From the NCBI GenBank assembly GCA_965644315.1, contig CBFFRQ010000079.1, forward strand, positions 62,001 through 126,000: a DNA stretch of 64,000 nt. The letters run 5' to 3'. The number at the start of each line of letters is the position of its first letter. The stretch's first letter is position 1. This DNA is from Caecitellus pseudoparvulus. Lineage: Eukaryota > Bigyra: Bicosoecida. Of this stretch, positions 9,729 through 19,059 are shown piece after piece. The translations under genes and the position numbers were made by a program. The notes below the pieces were generated by a model. It was not told the origin of the DNA. It worked only from the letters and a program-made list of their open reading frames with translations, and did not search any database.

Positions 9729-10810
9729 TCACTTGGCCTCGGCAGCGCCGCCCTGTGGGGGGGCGTTCATATCCAGCGCAAAGGTGGAGGAGGCCGCCAG
9801 GGGCGCAGACTCGTCAGAGGGCAGGACCAGGTTGGCGTCCGCGGCGCTCTCGTCGGCGCCTGCAGGCGCGCCCCGGCGTGTGGAGCGGCACACCAAGTAC
9901 CCCGACACAAAGGTGCCCACCAGCAGCGCCAGGCCCGTGGCAAAGGCCAGCCCGAACAGCGGCACGACGCGGCTCTCCATCTCCTGCACGCCCTTCGTCT
10001 TGCAGCCCTCCAGGCCGTGGAAGTCCGGCGCGTTGCGGCAGCGCTCCTTGCCCGCCTTGATGAGGTCCTCGCCACTGCCCGCGGAGCAGGTGAGGGGGTT
10101 GGTGGGGCTCTGCGTCGTGCCGTCGGGCAGGGTGCACGTGCCCTCCGCTGGGCGGTCAAAGGGGCACTCGTAGCCGCAGCAGTTGAAGTCTTTCTGCCCC
10201 TGGGCGGCCGTGGCGGGCCGCTCGCACCAGTACTCGCTGAAGGACTGGTTGATCTCGGCGTTGTTGAAGAGGACGATGCCGCCCAGCACTGCGAAGGTCA
10301 CCATGGCAGCGAAGACGATGAGGAAGTACCCCAGCAGGATGAACTTGTTGTCGTACTTGGCGCCCAGGTGCCCCACGACGGCCACCAGGAGCGTCACGGC
10401 GCCCAGTCCAGCCAGCGCCAACCCTGCGCGTTGTGGAGGCGAACCAGAGAGAGCAGTGCACGGCACGGCGCGGGCGAGGCAGTCTGCGCGGCGCGGCGCA
10501 CCTGGCTCTTTGCCGACGAGGGCAGCAAAGGAACCTTGCGTGCCGTAGATGCCCATGGCCAGGAGGCCGATCCCCAGCAACTGCAAAGGCGGCAGGAGTG
10601 CAGGTGTGGCGCCGGGCGGCTCCCCTCGAAAACCGCAACGACGCAACGCACGCCGAAGGTAATGTTCACAGCCAGCAAGATGTACCCGCTGTTCCGCAAG
10701 CAAAAGTTGCTGGAGGGGTCAGTCACAGGGTGCGACTTGTATGCCTGCTTGCGCTGCTTGCGCTGCTCAGCGCGCTCCGCAGATCGCTGAGCTGCAGTCT
10801 TGGGCGGCAT
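9729..10810 (-). CDS. tetraspanin-family membrane protein
   Basis: Three exons: MPPKTAAQRSAERAEQ... to ITFG; LLGIGLLAMGIYG to GKE; then GLALAGLGAVTLLVAVVGHLG onward. Four hydrophobic helices are visible (NSGYILLAVNITFG; ALAGLGAVTLLVAVVG; ILLGYFLIVFAAMVTFAVLGG; LFGLAFATGLALLVGTFVSGYLV), with a large loop between helices 3 and 4 carrying FNCCGYECP, the CCG signature, plus further Cys residues. This is the tetraspanin topology: small loop, short inner loop, large extracellular loop with disulphides. The N-terminus is basic and the C-terminal tail acidic. Tetraspanins organise membrane microdomains. The specific partners here are unknown. The 5' end might extend upstream (see rejected items). Confidence 0.82.
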
Positions 10811-11194
10811 AGTGGATGATTGGTGGTGGCTTGCGTGCTGCCGCTTCTGCACCTGCGATTGAGCCACTGGTGGGCTGCCTGGCGCTACAATTCACGCGCA
10901 GAAGCTTGGTGATCGTGAACAGCTGCGTGCCGTTCGAGGTGGTGTGAATTTGCCCCCGGCGTGCCCTGCACGGCACAGGCTTGCAGTGCATGCCTTGTCG
11001 CTGCAGCGCCTCGCAGGTTGGCAAGGGAGCCTGCACGCCCCCCTGCTACTTTCTGGCTCATGAAGTGGGTCATACATCATATCTTCTGCATCGAAAACAA
11101 GGTGCATCTTCTTTCGTCGGCCCACGCCTCCCCACTGGTGTGGGCATGCGTCTGAAGCGGGCCACGCCAGTCAAACGTGGCTGCTCCCAGCAGT
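10811..11194. other. divergent intergenic region (tetraspanin / HDAC)
   Basis: 383 bp between two divergent starts. The minus strand has a short exon-like stretch beginning MHLVFDAEDMMYDPLHEPE at 11107 and a second at about 11040-10890, but I could not connect them by a clean intron. Listed as unresolved. Confidence 0.4.
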
Positions 11195-12897
11195 ATGGCT
11201 GCGTCGGCGGCGCCTGCTGTGGGTGCTGCGGGCCAGCGCCTAGTGTACATATACTCCGAGCCGCACCACCGCATACTTGGGCTCCTCAAACCCAACAAGC
11301 AGCGGGACCAGGCCCTGTACCGACTCCTGCAAGTGCGTGGAGAGCGCATGCGAAACTCCCTCGAAACGCCGGCACGAGCTCAAAACCACGTCTTGCTCAG
11401 GTGTGCGGCCTGCTCCCTCACATCTCCATCCAGGCCCCGGCACCTGCATCCATGGAACAGCTTCTGGAGTTCCATGACGCCCAGTACCTTTCTGCCCTGC
11501 AGGTGGCAGGCACTGGAGGTGCCAGCACGGTGAGTGCCAGCAGCATTTGAGCGAGCTGCCACGCCGTGCGCCCTGACGTAGCCAGGCACTCGCCGTCCAC
11601 CGCTGCACAGGATGCCGAAAGCAGTGCATCCTTTGGACTGTGCGATGACTGTCCGCCCTGGAAGGGCCTGTGGGACTACTGCCGGGTGGTGGCAGGCGGC
11701 ACCCTCAGCGCGGTTCGTGCGTTGCAGTCTGGCGCCCAGTGCGCAGTGCACTTTGGAGGCGGGCGGCACCACGCCGGCCGCGCGAGTGCGTCAGGCTTTT
11801 GCTATGTCAACGACGTGGTGCTGGGTGCCATGGCCCTGCGCCACCACTTTGGCGGCGTGTTGGTGGTGGACATTGACGTGCACCACGGTGACGGGACAGA
11901 AGCCGCCTTCCACGGCGACCCCTCCATCGCCACCCTCAGCCTGCACCGCCACGGCCCGGGATTCTTCCCTGCCACAGGTGGCGCCGACACCAGCGACGCT
12001 TCAGCAGGGGTGTTCAACGTGCCGTACAACGGCGGCATCTCTGACGCAGCCTTCCAGCGCCTGTTCGATGCTGCCCTGCACAGTGTGTGGGCCGCCACTC
12101 GCCCAGCTGCGGTGGTGCTGGTGGCAGGCGTGGATGCCTTGGCCCGGGACCCCTCCCAGGGCGGCAACCTGTCCTCTGCAGCGTTCGTACACGTCATGAC
12201 TGTGCTGCGGGAGAAGTGCCAACCACCCACCCCCACCGCCGCCCCGTCCAAGCCCAAGGCACGCCCCCCCCCCACTTTCGCCTCCACAGCACCTGCCCCG
12301 GCGCCAGCCAAGATGCCGGCACCAGCCTTCACCGCGCCTGCTCCGATGCCTGTGTCCGGCTTGAAGCCCGTCGCCAGCTCGGGCGGTATCCCGCTGTTGG
12401 TGCTGGGAGGAGGGGGGTATGCACCTGGGGCGTCAGCCCTGACCATGGCAAGCATGGTGGCCAGTTGGGTGGGGCAGAGCCTGCCGCCTCGTGTGCCAGA
12501 GCATGAATTGCAGGGGCTGTGCGTGCTGCGCTGACGCAGACACCGCGCAGCGAACTCACCCACACGCCCACCTCCCCCACCCCGCAGGTACGCTCCGACG
12601 TACAAGACCAGCGTGCAGGCCAAGGTGACTGTGGAAGACGAGAACCTGCGCCAGGGCGGGGCCTCCCTGGCGCGCACTCTGGCCCAGCTGGAGGCAGCCG
12701 TGTCTGGCTACGCAGCCCCACCCTGCAGGCCAGCAGCGGGGCCCAGTGTGCTGCTGCAAGTGCCACAGCGGGCAGGCCGAGGCGCCAAGCGCCCCTGCCC
12801 TGCTCCCAGCTCGCACACGGTGGCCACCAAGGCCGCTCGGGGCGGCGGAGTGCGCTCTCGTTTTCGGCGGCGGGCAGGCGGCTCTGCTGGCGTCTAG
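11195..12897 (+). CDS. class I (HDAC8-like) histone deacetylase
   Basis: Four exons, introns 11333-11400, 11531-11610 and 12519-12587. The zinc-dependent deacetylase domain is clear: YSEPHHRILGLLKPNKQRD, PPWKGLWDYCRVVAGGTL, GGGRHHAGRASASGFCYVND (the tandem His), VVDIDVHHGDGTEAAF (zinc Asp and His), SLHRHGPGFFPATG, VAGVDALARDP (second zinc Asp) and LLVLGGGGYAP, whose Tyr is catalytic. It would remove acetyl groups from lysines of histones or other proteins. A Pro/Ala-rich insertion of about 55 residues sits between the last zinc Asp and GGGGY, where other class I enzymes have a short loop. The C-terminus is a helix (QGGASLARTLAQLEAAV) plus a basic tail. Its stop codon overlaps that of the convergent cytochrome b561 gene. 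Confidence 0.93.
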
Positions 12898-13917
12898 CGC
12901 ACGCTGCCGCCGTTGAGGGAAGCGCCGTAGCCGGCCTGTGAGAAGGAGTACACGCCTGCACTGTCATCGTACATGTCCTTGCGGGAGATGACCTGCGGCA
13001 GGCACATGAGCTCCAGCATCACCAGCACCAGCAGCAGGCAGATGAGTACCTGTGGCCGAGGGAGCGTGGGAAGGCGTGCCTTGGCAGCAGGAAGGGAGAG
13101 GGCGCCGCCCCATGGCACTCACAATGGCGGTGATGCCCAGTGCGTGCTGGGAGGCCTCCTTGGACTTGTCCAGCATGGTGTTTGCGATGCCCAGGCAAGC
13201 GGCGATGAGGCTGAAGAAGTACACCATGCTGCCCACGTGGCCGTGGTACTTGGCCACTGTGCGCTGGTCCCGCGCCTTGACGATGAACTTGTACTGCCCC
13301 ACCACTGCGTTGGCCAGGGCCAGCACCACTGCGCGGTGGGAGGGGCGAGGTGAGCAGGCTGGGGCAGCGAGCCAGGCCGTTGTCTGGTCGCACGCACAGA
13401 CAATGTACCCGATCCACACGTGGGCCTTGGCAGTGTTGCTGCTGTCTGCTGCGATCTGGGACGTCTTGAACTCGCCATGCACGGCCCATGCCTGTGGTGC
13501 CATTCGGTGAGTGTGTGGACGGCAGGCCAGACGTGCGGGAAACAGAGCTCACGCACACAGAGGAAGCCAAGAATGAGGAAGCACAGTGCCATGAACTGAA
13601 TGGTCCCATGCACTACTCGGCGGCTGGGTCGATCAGGGAAAGCGTTGTTCATCTGCGCAGACAGCAGGCAAAGGCGTGCAGGCTGGCGCAAATGCACTGC
13701 ACCAGGGTGCACCCTGCCACCCCCGCACCTGCTTGCCGAAGTCCGAGACGTAGCTGACGACGCCCAGGCTGAGCAAGAGGACCGTCCCGATGGACATGAA
13801 AATTGGATGCCATGAGAAGAACACATGCAGGCCCAGGACGTCCGACGTGCACACAGCACCGATGATGATGGCGGTTGTGGCCACTGCCAGGACACGAATA
13901 ACAGTGTCCAGAAGCAT
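12894..13917 (-). CDS. cytochrome b561 domain transmembrane reductase
   Basis: Five short exons. Hydrophobic helices carry the heme-ligand histidines of the b561 core: LHVFFSWHPIFMSIGTVLLL, RRVVHGTIQFMALCFLIL, KAHVWIGYI and AKYHGHVGSMVYFFSLIA. Cytochrome b561 proteins move electrons across membranes from cytosolic ascorbate to acceptors such as ferric iron or monodehydroascorbate. The product is about 225 residues, the size of a stand-alone six-helix b561 protein without an added DOMON domain. The last exon adds a helix (ICLLLVLVMLELMCLPQ) and a soluble tail. Its stop (complement 12894-12896) overlaps that of the HDAC gene on the other strand. An AGCGGAAAT near-match to the start-site motif lies 105 bp upstream of the ATG. 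Confidence 0.88.
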
Positions 13918-14021
13918 CGTGCGAAGGGAAATGACACGATTCGCTAACCGTATGGAAGGCGTCTGCTTGCCCTGAAGCGCTGAACGAAGCGGTGAAGCTG
14001 CGTGCACACTGAGGGGCTTGC

Positions 14022-14030
14022 AGCGGAAAT
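14022..14030. promoter_or_regulatory. near-match (AGCGGAAAT) of the start-site element, upstream of cytochrome b561
   Basis: One mismatch to TGCGGAAAT, 105 bp upstream of the b561 ATG. Confidence 0.35.
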
Positions 14031-14033
14031 TGC

Positions 14034-14506
14034 TCAGCTTGCCGATCGCCTGGGCCTTGAACACCACGGAGGGAAGGCAAAGACGACGCAGGCACAGCGA
14101 AGAGCGGGATAGGGAGGGATTTTTGTTTTGGGCGTCAAAGCGACACGAGGCTCCGCCTGCAGACCCCGACTCAGCTCCAGGGGCATTGGCTGGCCGGGCA
14201 GGGCAGTGCAAGAAGTGCCTGCAGGCAGCAGCTGCACTTCCCCACTTCCACGCACTCCATGAACACGCGGAAGCTTCCAGTGCCGATGGAGGGTACAGCT
14301 AGGGAATCAACACAGTGGATTGCACTGCTGCGACTGCACGCTGGCACCCCAGCGCGCACCCCCAGCGAGCGGCAGCCCGTTTGAATGCTGGCCCACCGCG
14401 CACCATCCAGCGCAGCGAAGTGACGCTTGCTTTGCCCCTTCCAAGTGACCCCAAGCAGCACCTCCAAAGCGCCCAGCAACAACACGGCCCGAACATCGAG
14501 GTTCAT
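14034..14506 (-). CDS. possible small two-exon gene, unknown product
   Basis: In the 650-bp gap between two divergent genes, the minus strand opens with ATG at 14506 (MNLDVRAVLLLGALEVLLG, hydrophobic). A plausible intron (gtgcgc...ccctag) joins it to an exon carrying EVQLLPAGTSCTALPGQ, LELSRGLQAEPRVALTP and KTKIPPYPALR, ending at 14034. The start lies 60 bp from the divergent WW-protein start, a spacing like the 67 bp between the LRR and kinesin starts. The product would be about 135 residues with an N-terminal signal or anchor. No homology was recognised. It may be non-coding. Confidence 0.35.
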
Positions 14507-14566
14507 ACTGGTGTCCTCCACCCCCTTCCAAAGGAAAGGACACCCCTGACCTCACAAGCCGCCAGC

Positions 14567-15835
14567 ATGCGCGCTGAAGTGAAGTGCACTTGCAGGTCTG
14601 CGTTTCAATGGAAACGCAGCGCCTGCTCGCTTGCCAAGCTGGCCCTGGTCGCATTGTCTGTCCAGGGCACGCTTGCCTCGCCTGATGATGCCAGCGTGAG
14701 CCGGGGCCATGTGCCGACCGCACCAGAGGTCATCCCGCGGGTGCGCAGCCTGCAGCCGGAAGGCAAGTCCCTGCGAGACATGCTGTCTGTGCACGGCAGC
14801 GATGCCCAGCAGCGAACGTGGCGTGTATTCCTGGACGAGGCGTCAGGGCACCCGTACTACTGGGACCCTGAAGCTGACATCACTCAGTGGGAAAACCCTT
14901 TTGGGAGCGGCGCTGAGCTGGGGGGCTTCAGTTTCGACTTCGAATCTTGGAGGCTGTATGACACCTTCGACTTTGACGGCCTGTTCGACGACTTGACTGC
15001 CCTCCGACACCGCCGATCACTGCCTAGGACAGGCATGCACCTTGAATCGGTCACTCAGATTGCTGCCATCGCTGGCGTCGACTTTGACATCGCGCAGGCC
15101 CAGCTGGAAGTGCACTTGTTCAAGTTGGAGATGGAGGCATACGGCGACGAGGAGCTGCCAGGCCGCGGGGAGTGGCTACGCCCAGAGCTGCGCTGGAGCC
15201 CAGACACGGGGCTGTCAGAGCCTCCTCAAGGAGTCACTGCGGCTGAGAGGGTGCGCCTGGCTGGCGCGTGGAACGACTTGGCCAACATGTGGTATGCGCG
15301 GGGCGAGTGGGAGACCATGTTTGATTGCTGGCGAAAGAGCCTCTTCTGGAACCCGGAGCAAACCTCCTCCCTCTTGAACATGGCGAGTGTGCTGGTCCGC
15401 CTGGGCTTTGAGGATGACGCCAACATCGTCATGAATTACTACGACGACGTGGGCGGCGGCAGCCAGGGCGGCTGGTCGCCTGAGAAGGAGCAGGTCGTTC
15501 GCACCGCCATTGCGCGCGGGCTTCAAGCAGCTGCGCTCTCTGCAGATGGCCTCACCTCTGGGAACCATCTGCTCCTGCATGGCGCCCTGGATGATGCAGC
15601 CTATGTCGCGCGGCTCCAGGAAAACTCTCCGCTGGGGCACGTTCAATCGCGGCTTCTGCAGGCAGCTCAAGAGCAGGCATGGGCAGCTCGCCCCTGGTAC
15701 GAACGCATGGCAGAGCGTGTGCGTGAGGCTACCAGTGTGCGGGATGTGCTGGTTGCCGTGGGAATGCTCGCCGTTACAGTGGCTGTGGTGGTGGCTGGGC
15801 GCCGTGGCCAGCAGGCGAGGGGCCCTGACCACTGA
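14567..15835 (+). CDS. WW-domain protein with signal peptide and C-terminal membrane anchor
   Basis: Single exon, 422 residues. The N-terminus has a basic stretch followed by a hydrophobic core, SLAKLALVALSVQGTLA, which looks like a secretory signal peptide. A WW-like module follows at about residues 84-110 (WRVFLDEASGHPYYWDP, then ITQWENP), with both Trp and the Tyr pair present. The central region is helical with TPR-like segments (AGAWNDLANMWYARGEWETM; SLLNMASVLVRLGFEDDANI). Near the C-terminus is one membrane helix, VLVAVGMLAVTVAVVVAG, followed by a short basic tail. If the signal is used, the WW module would face the lumen or cell exterior, which is unusual because WW domains normally act in cytosol or nucleus. 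Function unknown. Confidence 0.8.
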   Translation: MRAEVKCTCRSAFQWKRSACSLAKLALVALSVQGTLASPDDASVSRGHVPTAPEVIPRVRSLQPEGKSLRDMLSVHGSDAQQRTWRVFLDEASGHPYYWDPEADITQWENPFGSGAELGGFSFDFESWRLYDTFDFDGLFDDLTALRHRRSLPRTGMHLESVTQIAAIAGVDFDIAQAQLEVHLFKLEMEAYGDEELPGRGEWLRPELRWSPDTGLSEPPQGVTAAERVRLAGAWNDLANMWYARGEWETMFDCWRKSLFWNPEQTSSLLNMASVLVRLGFEDDANIVMNYYDDVGGGSQGGWSPEKEQVVRTAIARGLQAAALSADGLTSGNHLLLHGALDDAAYVARLQENSPLGHVQSRLLQAAQEQAWAARPWYERMAERVREATSVRDVLVAVGMLAVTVAVVVAGRRGQQARGPDH

Positions 15836-15845
15836 CCCCCCCCCA

Positions 15846-18725
15846 TCACAGCCGCCACGTGTGAATCCAAGCCTCGAACGGAACCTTGCTCACCTCATGG
15901 GCTGGGAGTCGATAGCCGCAATCGCCGCGAGTGCCTCGCTCACCCAGCCCGTTGCTGCTTGCGTAGCCGCTGTGGCATTGACAAACGCCCGCATCCTCCA
16001 GACAAACGCCACGACTGGCGCACTCAGTCAGCTTCCCTGTGCCATCCTCTTGAGACACCTGCGATGGGGAGAAAAGGAAGGGTGGATAGGCGGCACTGCC
16101 ACTTCTGGCGCACTTCACTGACGCTGAAGGTGGTGGAGGTCAAGTCCTCAGTGTCAACTCGCAGCATCGGTAGGTCGCCTGGAGGGTCTTGAATCGTAAC
16201 TCTCACGGTTGCCGGAGAGGCGCCCGTGCAGAGAGTCGCCCCAAGAAGCTGCTCCACTGCCACTTGTGAGATGGTGGGCATGGCCTCAAGCGCTGCCTTC
16301 AGTGTGCTGGGTGCCGCGTTGAAGGGCACGGGGGCACTGTTGGCGCCTCGAAAGGAGAAGGCCACCTCTCCCCCTGAGGCCTCACAAGTCACCGTCACAT
16401 TCTCCGGTTTCAGAGAACACTCGATGCCCTTGCATCCGTGGTCCGGAATACCCTGGTGTGGGTCTGCACCTGTGGGGCACGTACGCAGCTCGCAGTTCGG
16501 TCCCTTGAACTTGCCGCGATCACCGCTGTCGCTCTCCTGGCCCTCAGCAGGGTACGCGTCACACAGGCAGCCTTGCAGCATGTCTGCATCCCACATGTCC
16601 TGGACTAGACTCGCGTCGGTGGCACGGCCGTACTGCACGAGGCTGCCTGCATCCATCACGGTGGCGGTGAAGTCAGTTGTAGCCAAGCCTCCGCTGGTCG
16701 CGCCCATTCCAGGCCCCGTGCCGAAGGAGTTCACAATGTCCACCACTTGCAGGGCAGGGAGGCTGCCGGGGGCATCCAAGAATGTCACCCTAATGCGCAC
16801 AGCCGCGGCTTCGTCACACAGAGACCCGTCAGCTGCAGAGGTGGAGACGTGAACGTGGCCAGCCGGCAGCAGGCTCTCAAGGGTGTCGCGCAGGTCCACA
16901 GCACTCCCGCTCGCAGGCACTGGCTTCGTGAGCTGGTAAAAGAACAGAAGGCTGAACGAGTTCGAGGAGCCTGGCGCTCCTGACAGCTGGCAGAAGAACT
17001 CCTGCCGTGCCGGCGTTCCGGGGCGACTGTGCTGCACTGTTCCGGCTTGAAGAATGGATGCGAGCGACAGACACTGGCCCCTGCCTGAGCAAGGCCTGAA
17101 GTCTTTCATGAGACAGCTCTTCCTCTGGCATGCGTGCCCTTCGAACCCGTGCTGGCACATGCACGTGCCTGTCTCATGATTGCAGTTGCCGCGGCCGGAA
17201 CACACCGCTGGAGCATGAGCGCTTGTAGGCCCTGTTGGGACGTCCCACCAGGCAGTGCCGACAGGGCATGCCCTGTGCGCACATGCCGGACCCTCCCAGC
17301 CGGTGCTGCAGGTGCATGTGTAGGCCGGCGGCCCACTGCAAGTACCATGGCCATTGCACGCCAGACCGCTGATGTTGGTCGGGCACGCAGGGGCACCGGA
17401 TCTGAACCCACAATCTTGCAGGGCGCCAGAAGCCCCATCGCCGTCGGACCCCGTGTAACCAGCAGTGCAGATACAACTGCCGTCCTCGTGGTGGCAGGTG
17501 CCGCGCCCGCCACACTCGACAGCAGGTGTGCCGTCCGTAGTCGTCGCCCGAGTCAGAACGTCGCCTCCGTCAGTGTCAGTCAACCCAGGGGCGATGAGGA
17601 CATCGGGTGCATCCCCTGCACTGAGTTTGAACGTCAGATCAACATGGGTCGTCGAACTGTCTGTGCAAAGGGTGAACGGCGCGGCAGGTGCCAAGCCACT
17701 GTGTGACACCGTGAAGCCTACAATGGGCAGCTGCAGCTGGTCTCGCAGCTGGGCCTGCAGGGACTGTGACGGTCCTTGGCCAAGGGCGTGGCCCCCGCTG
17801 AAGTCCTCCATGGCTTCGAACAGGACTGTGGTGGGAAAGAGTGCCTCGGTGCTGCGCCCACCCCATGAAATCTGCGTTTGACCTGCACATGCCCCATCAC
17901 ACTGGCACGTCAACCGCTGCACCTCGCGCACCGCCGCCCCTGCAGCGATGACTTCAGGGTCCACCGTCCTGGGGCAGGAAAAGCGGGAGCAGTCGAAGCC
18001 CAGAGCTCCATCCGGGCAATCACACCCCAGCACCATGTCATGGTCCCAGCGCGTGTTGTAGTGCACTTCAGGCGAAGCCCTCAGGGCGGCCTGCCGCAGG
18101 TCAATGCAATCTCCCCGGCCGCTACACGTCGCCCCTCTACTGGCAGGACATGACACTGCGCAGGGCATTGAATGCTGCTGATTGAGACCGACAAGTTGGG
18201 GTGACCCGGACAAGGAGCGTGCTCACAGTATTGGCAGGCGGGCCCATGGAAGCCCTCTGTGCACTTGCACCGTCCCGTGAGGCGATCACACGTCCCCTGC
18301 GAATGCAGCACAACTCTTGTCGTGAGTGCTTATCGTGCAGGGCGCAGTGGCAGCGACGCACTGCTCCAGCACACTCTTCCTCCACCGTGTGAAAAGCTGC
18401 CATGTCCTCCTCAGTTGTGGCAGTGGACACGCCGAACCACCGCTTGGCCTTTGGGCAGCTTCCTGCGAGAGGGCAGCCACGGGGGGATTGCGTGTTGTGA
18501 CAGGCACAGGCCCTTCAGTTCGTCCTCCGTACGTTGCGTGCAGCCGGGTCCCTCGAAACCATCGAAGCACTGGCACTGCCGCGTGGGCTTCATGTTGCAG
18601 ACTCCCCGCTGGCTGCAGTCGTTCACGCAAAACGTCTCATGTGTGTAGTATCGGTGACGGGCAGCCTCTGCAGTCCAGGCCAAGAGCAGAGCTACACTTG
18701 GGAGTGTGTAAATGCCACGCCGCAT
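15846..18725 (-). CDS. secreted multi-EGF protein with algal/protist-type repeats
   Basis: Starts MRRGIYTLPSVALLLAWTAEA, a signal peptide, and ends in FEAWIHTWRL. About five small exons precede or follow one large exon. EGF-like modules are regular: CSQRGVCNMKPTRQCQC, CDRLTGRCKCTEGFHGPACQ, CSGRGDC, CGGRGTCHHEDGSCIC, CNGHGTC, CSGRGNCNHETGTCMC and CASRGVCLEDAGVCQC. Between them are longer modules opening CPRTVDP or LRTCPTGADP and containing VAFSFRGANSAPVPFNA and LKAALEAMPTI, a domain I know from large secreted proteins of stramenopiles, haptophytes and other protists. About 885 residues, no terminal membrane helix seen. It is probably a wall, scale or adhesion protein. The splice at about 18500 is approximate. 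Confidence 0.88.
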
Positions 18726-19059
18726 CGTGCGTTTCGGCGCCACCTCTGCGAAACTCCCACTGCCGCGCTGCCGTCCTGCTCACCCTGAGGCAGCGAAAAC
18801 CAAAGGCTGGCCTGCTCTTGAGCACAGGGGCTGTCTGTGCCACTTGGACTTGTGGCCTGCTCTGCGGTGCTCTGTGCAGCCTTGTGGAGCTGGGCAACAC
18901 TTGCTCGTGCAAGCTCTACCTGGCGCTGGATCCCGTTGACTTGGCACAGTGTGGCGGTGATGGACAAACCAACGAGCAAGAAAATGCGGTGGGCAAACGT
19001 GGGCTTAGATGCGAGCGCGAGTATTGGTACTTTTGCTGACGCAGACTCGCAGTTCCGTC

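Noticed and set aside
10767-11107. Minus-strand exon-like stretches upstream of the tetraspanin (MHLVFDAEDMMYDPLHEPE and IHTTSNGTQLFTITKLLR), the second joinable in phase to the tetraspanin frame
   Set aside because: No donor/acceptor pair joins the first to the second in frame, and a normal ATG start for the tetraspanin exists at 10810. Kept only as a note.
18692-18985. Minus-strand frame with hydrophobic RIFLLVGLSITATL between the EGF and SAT-type genes
   Set aside because: It has no ATG, and no splice partner was found. The EGF gene already has a good signal peptide at 18725.
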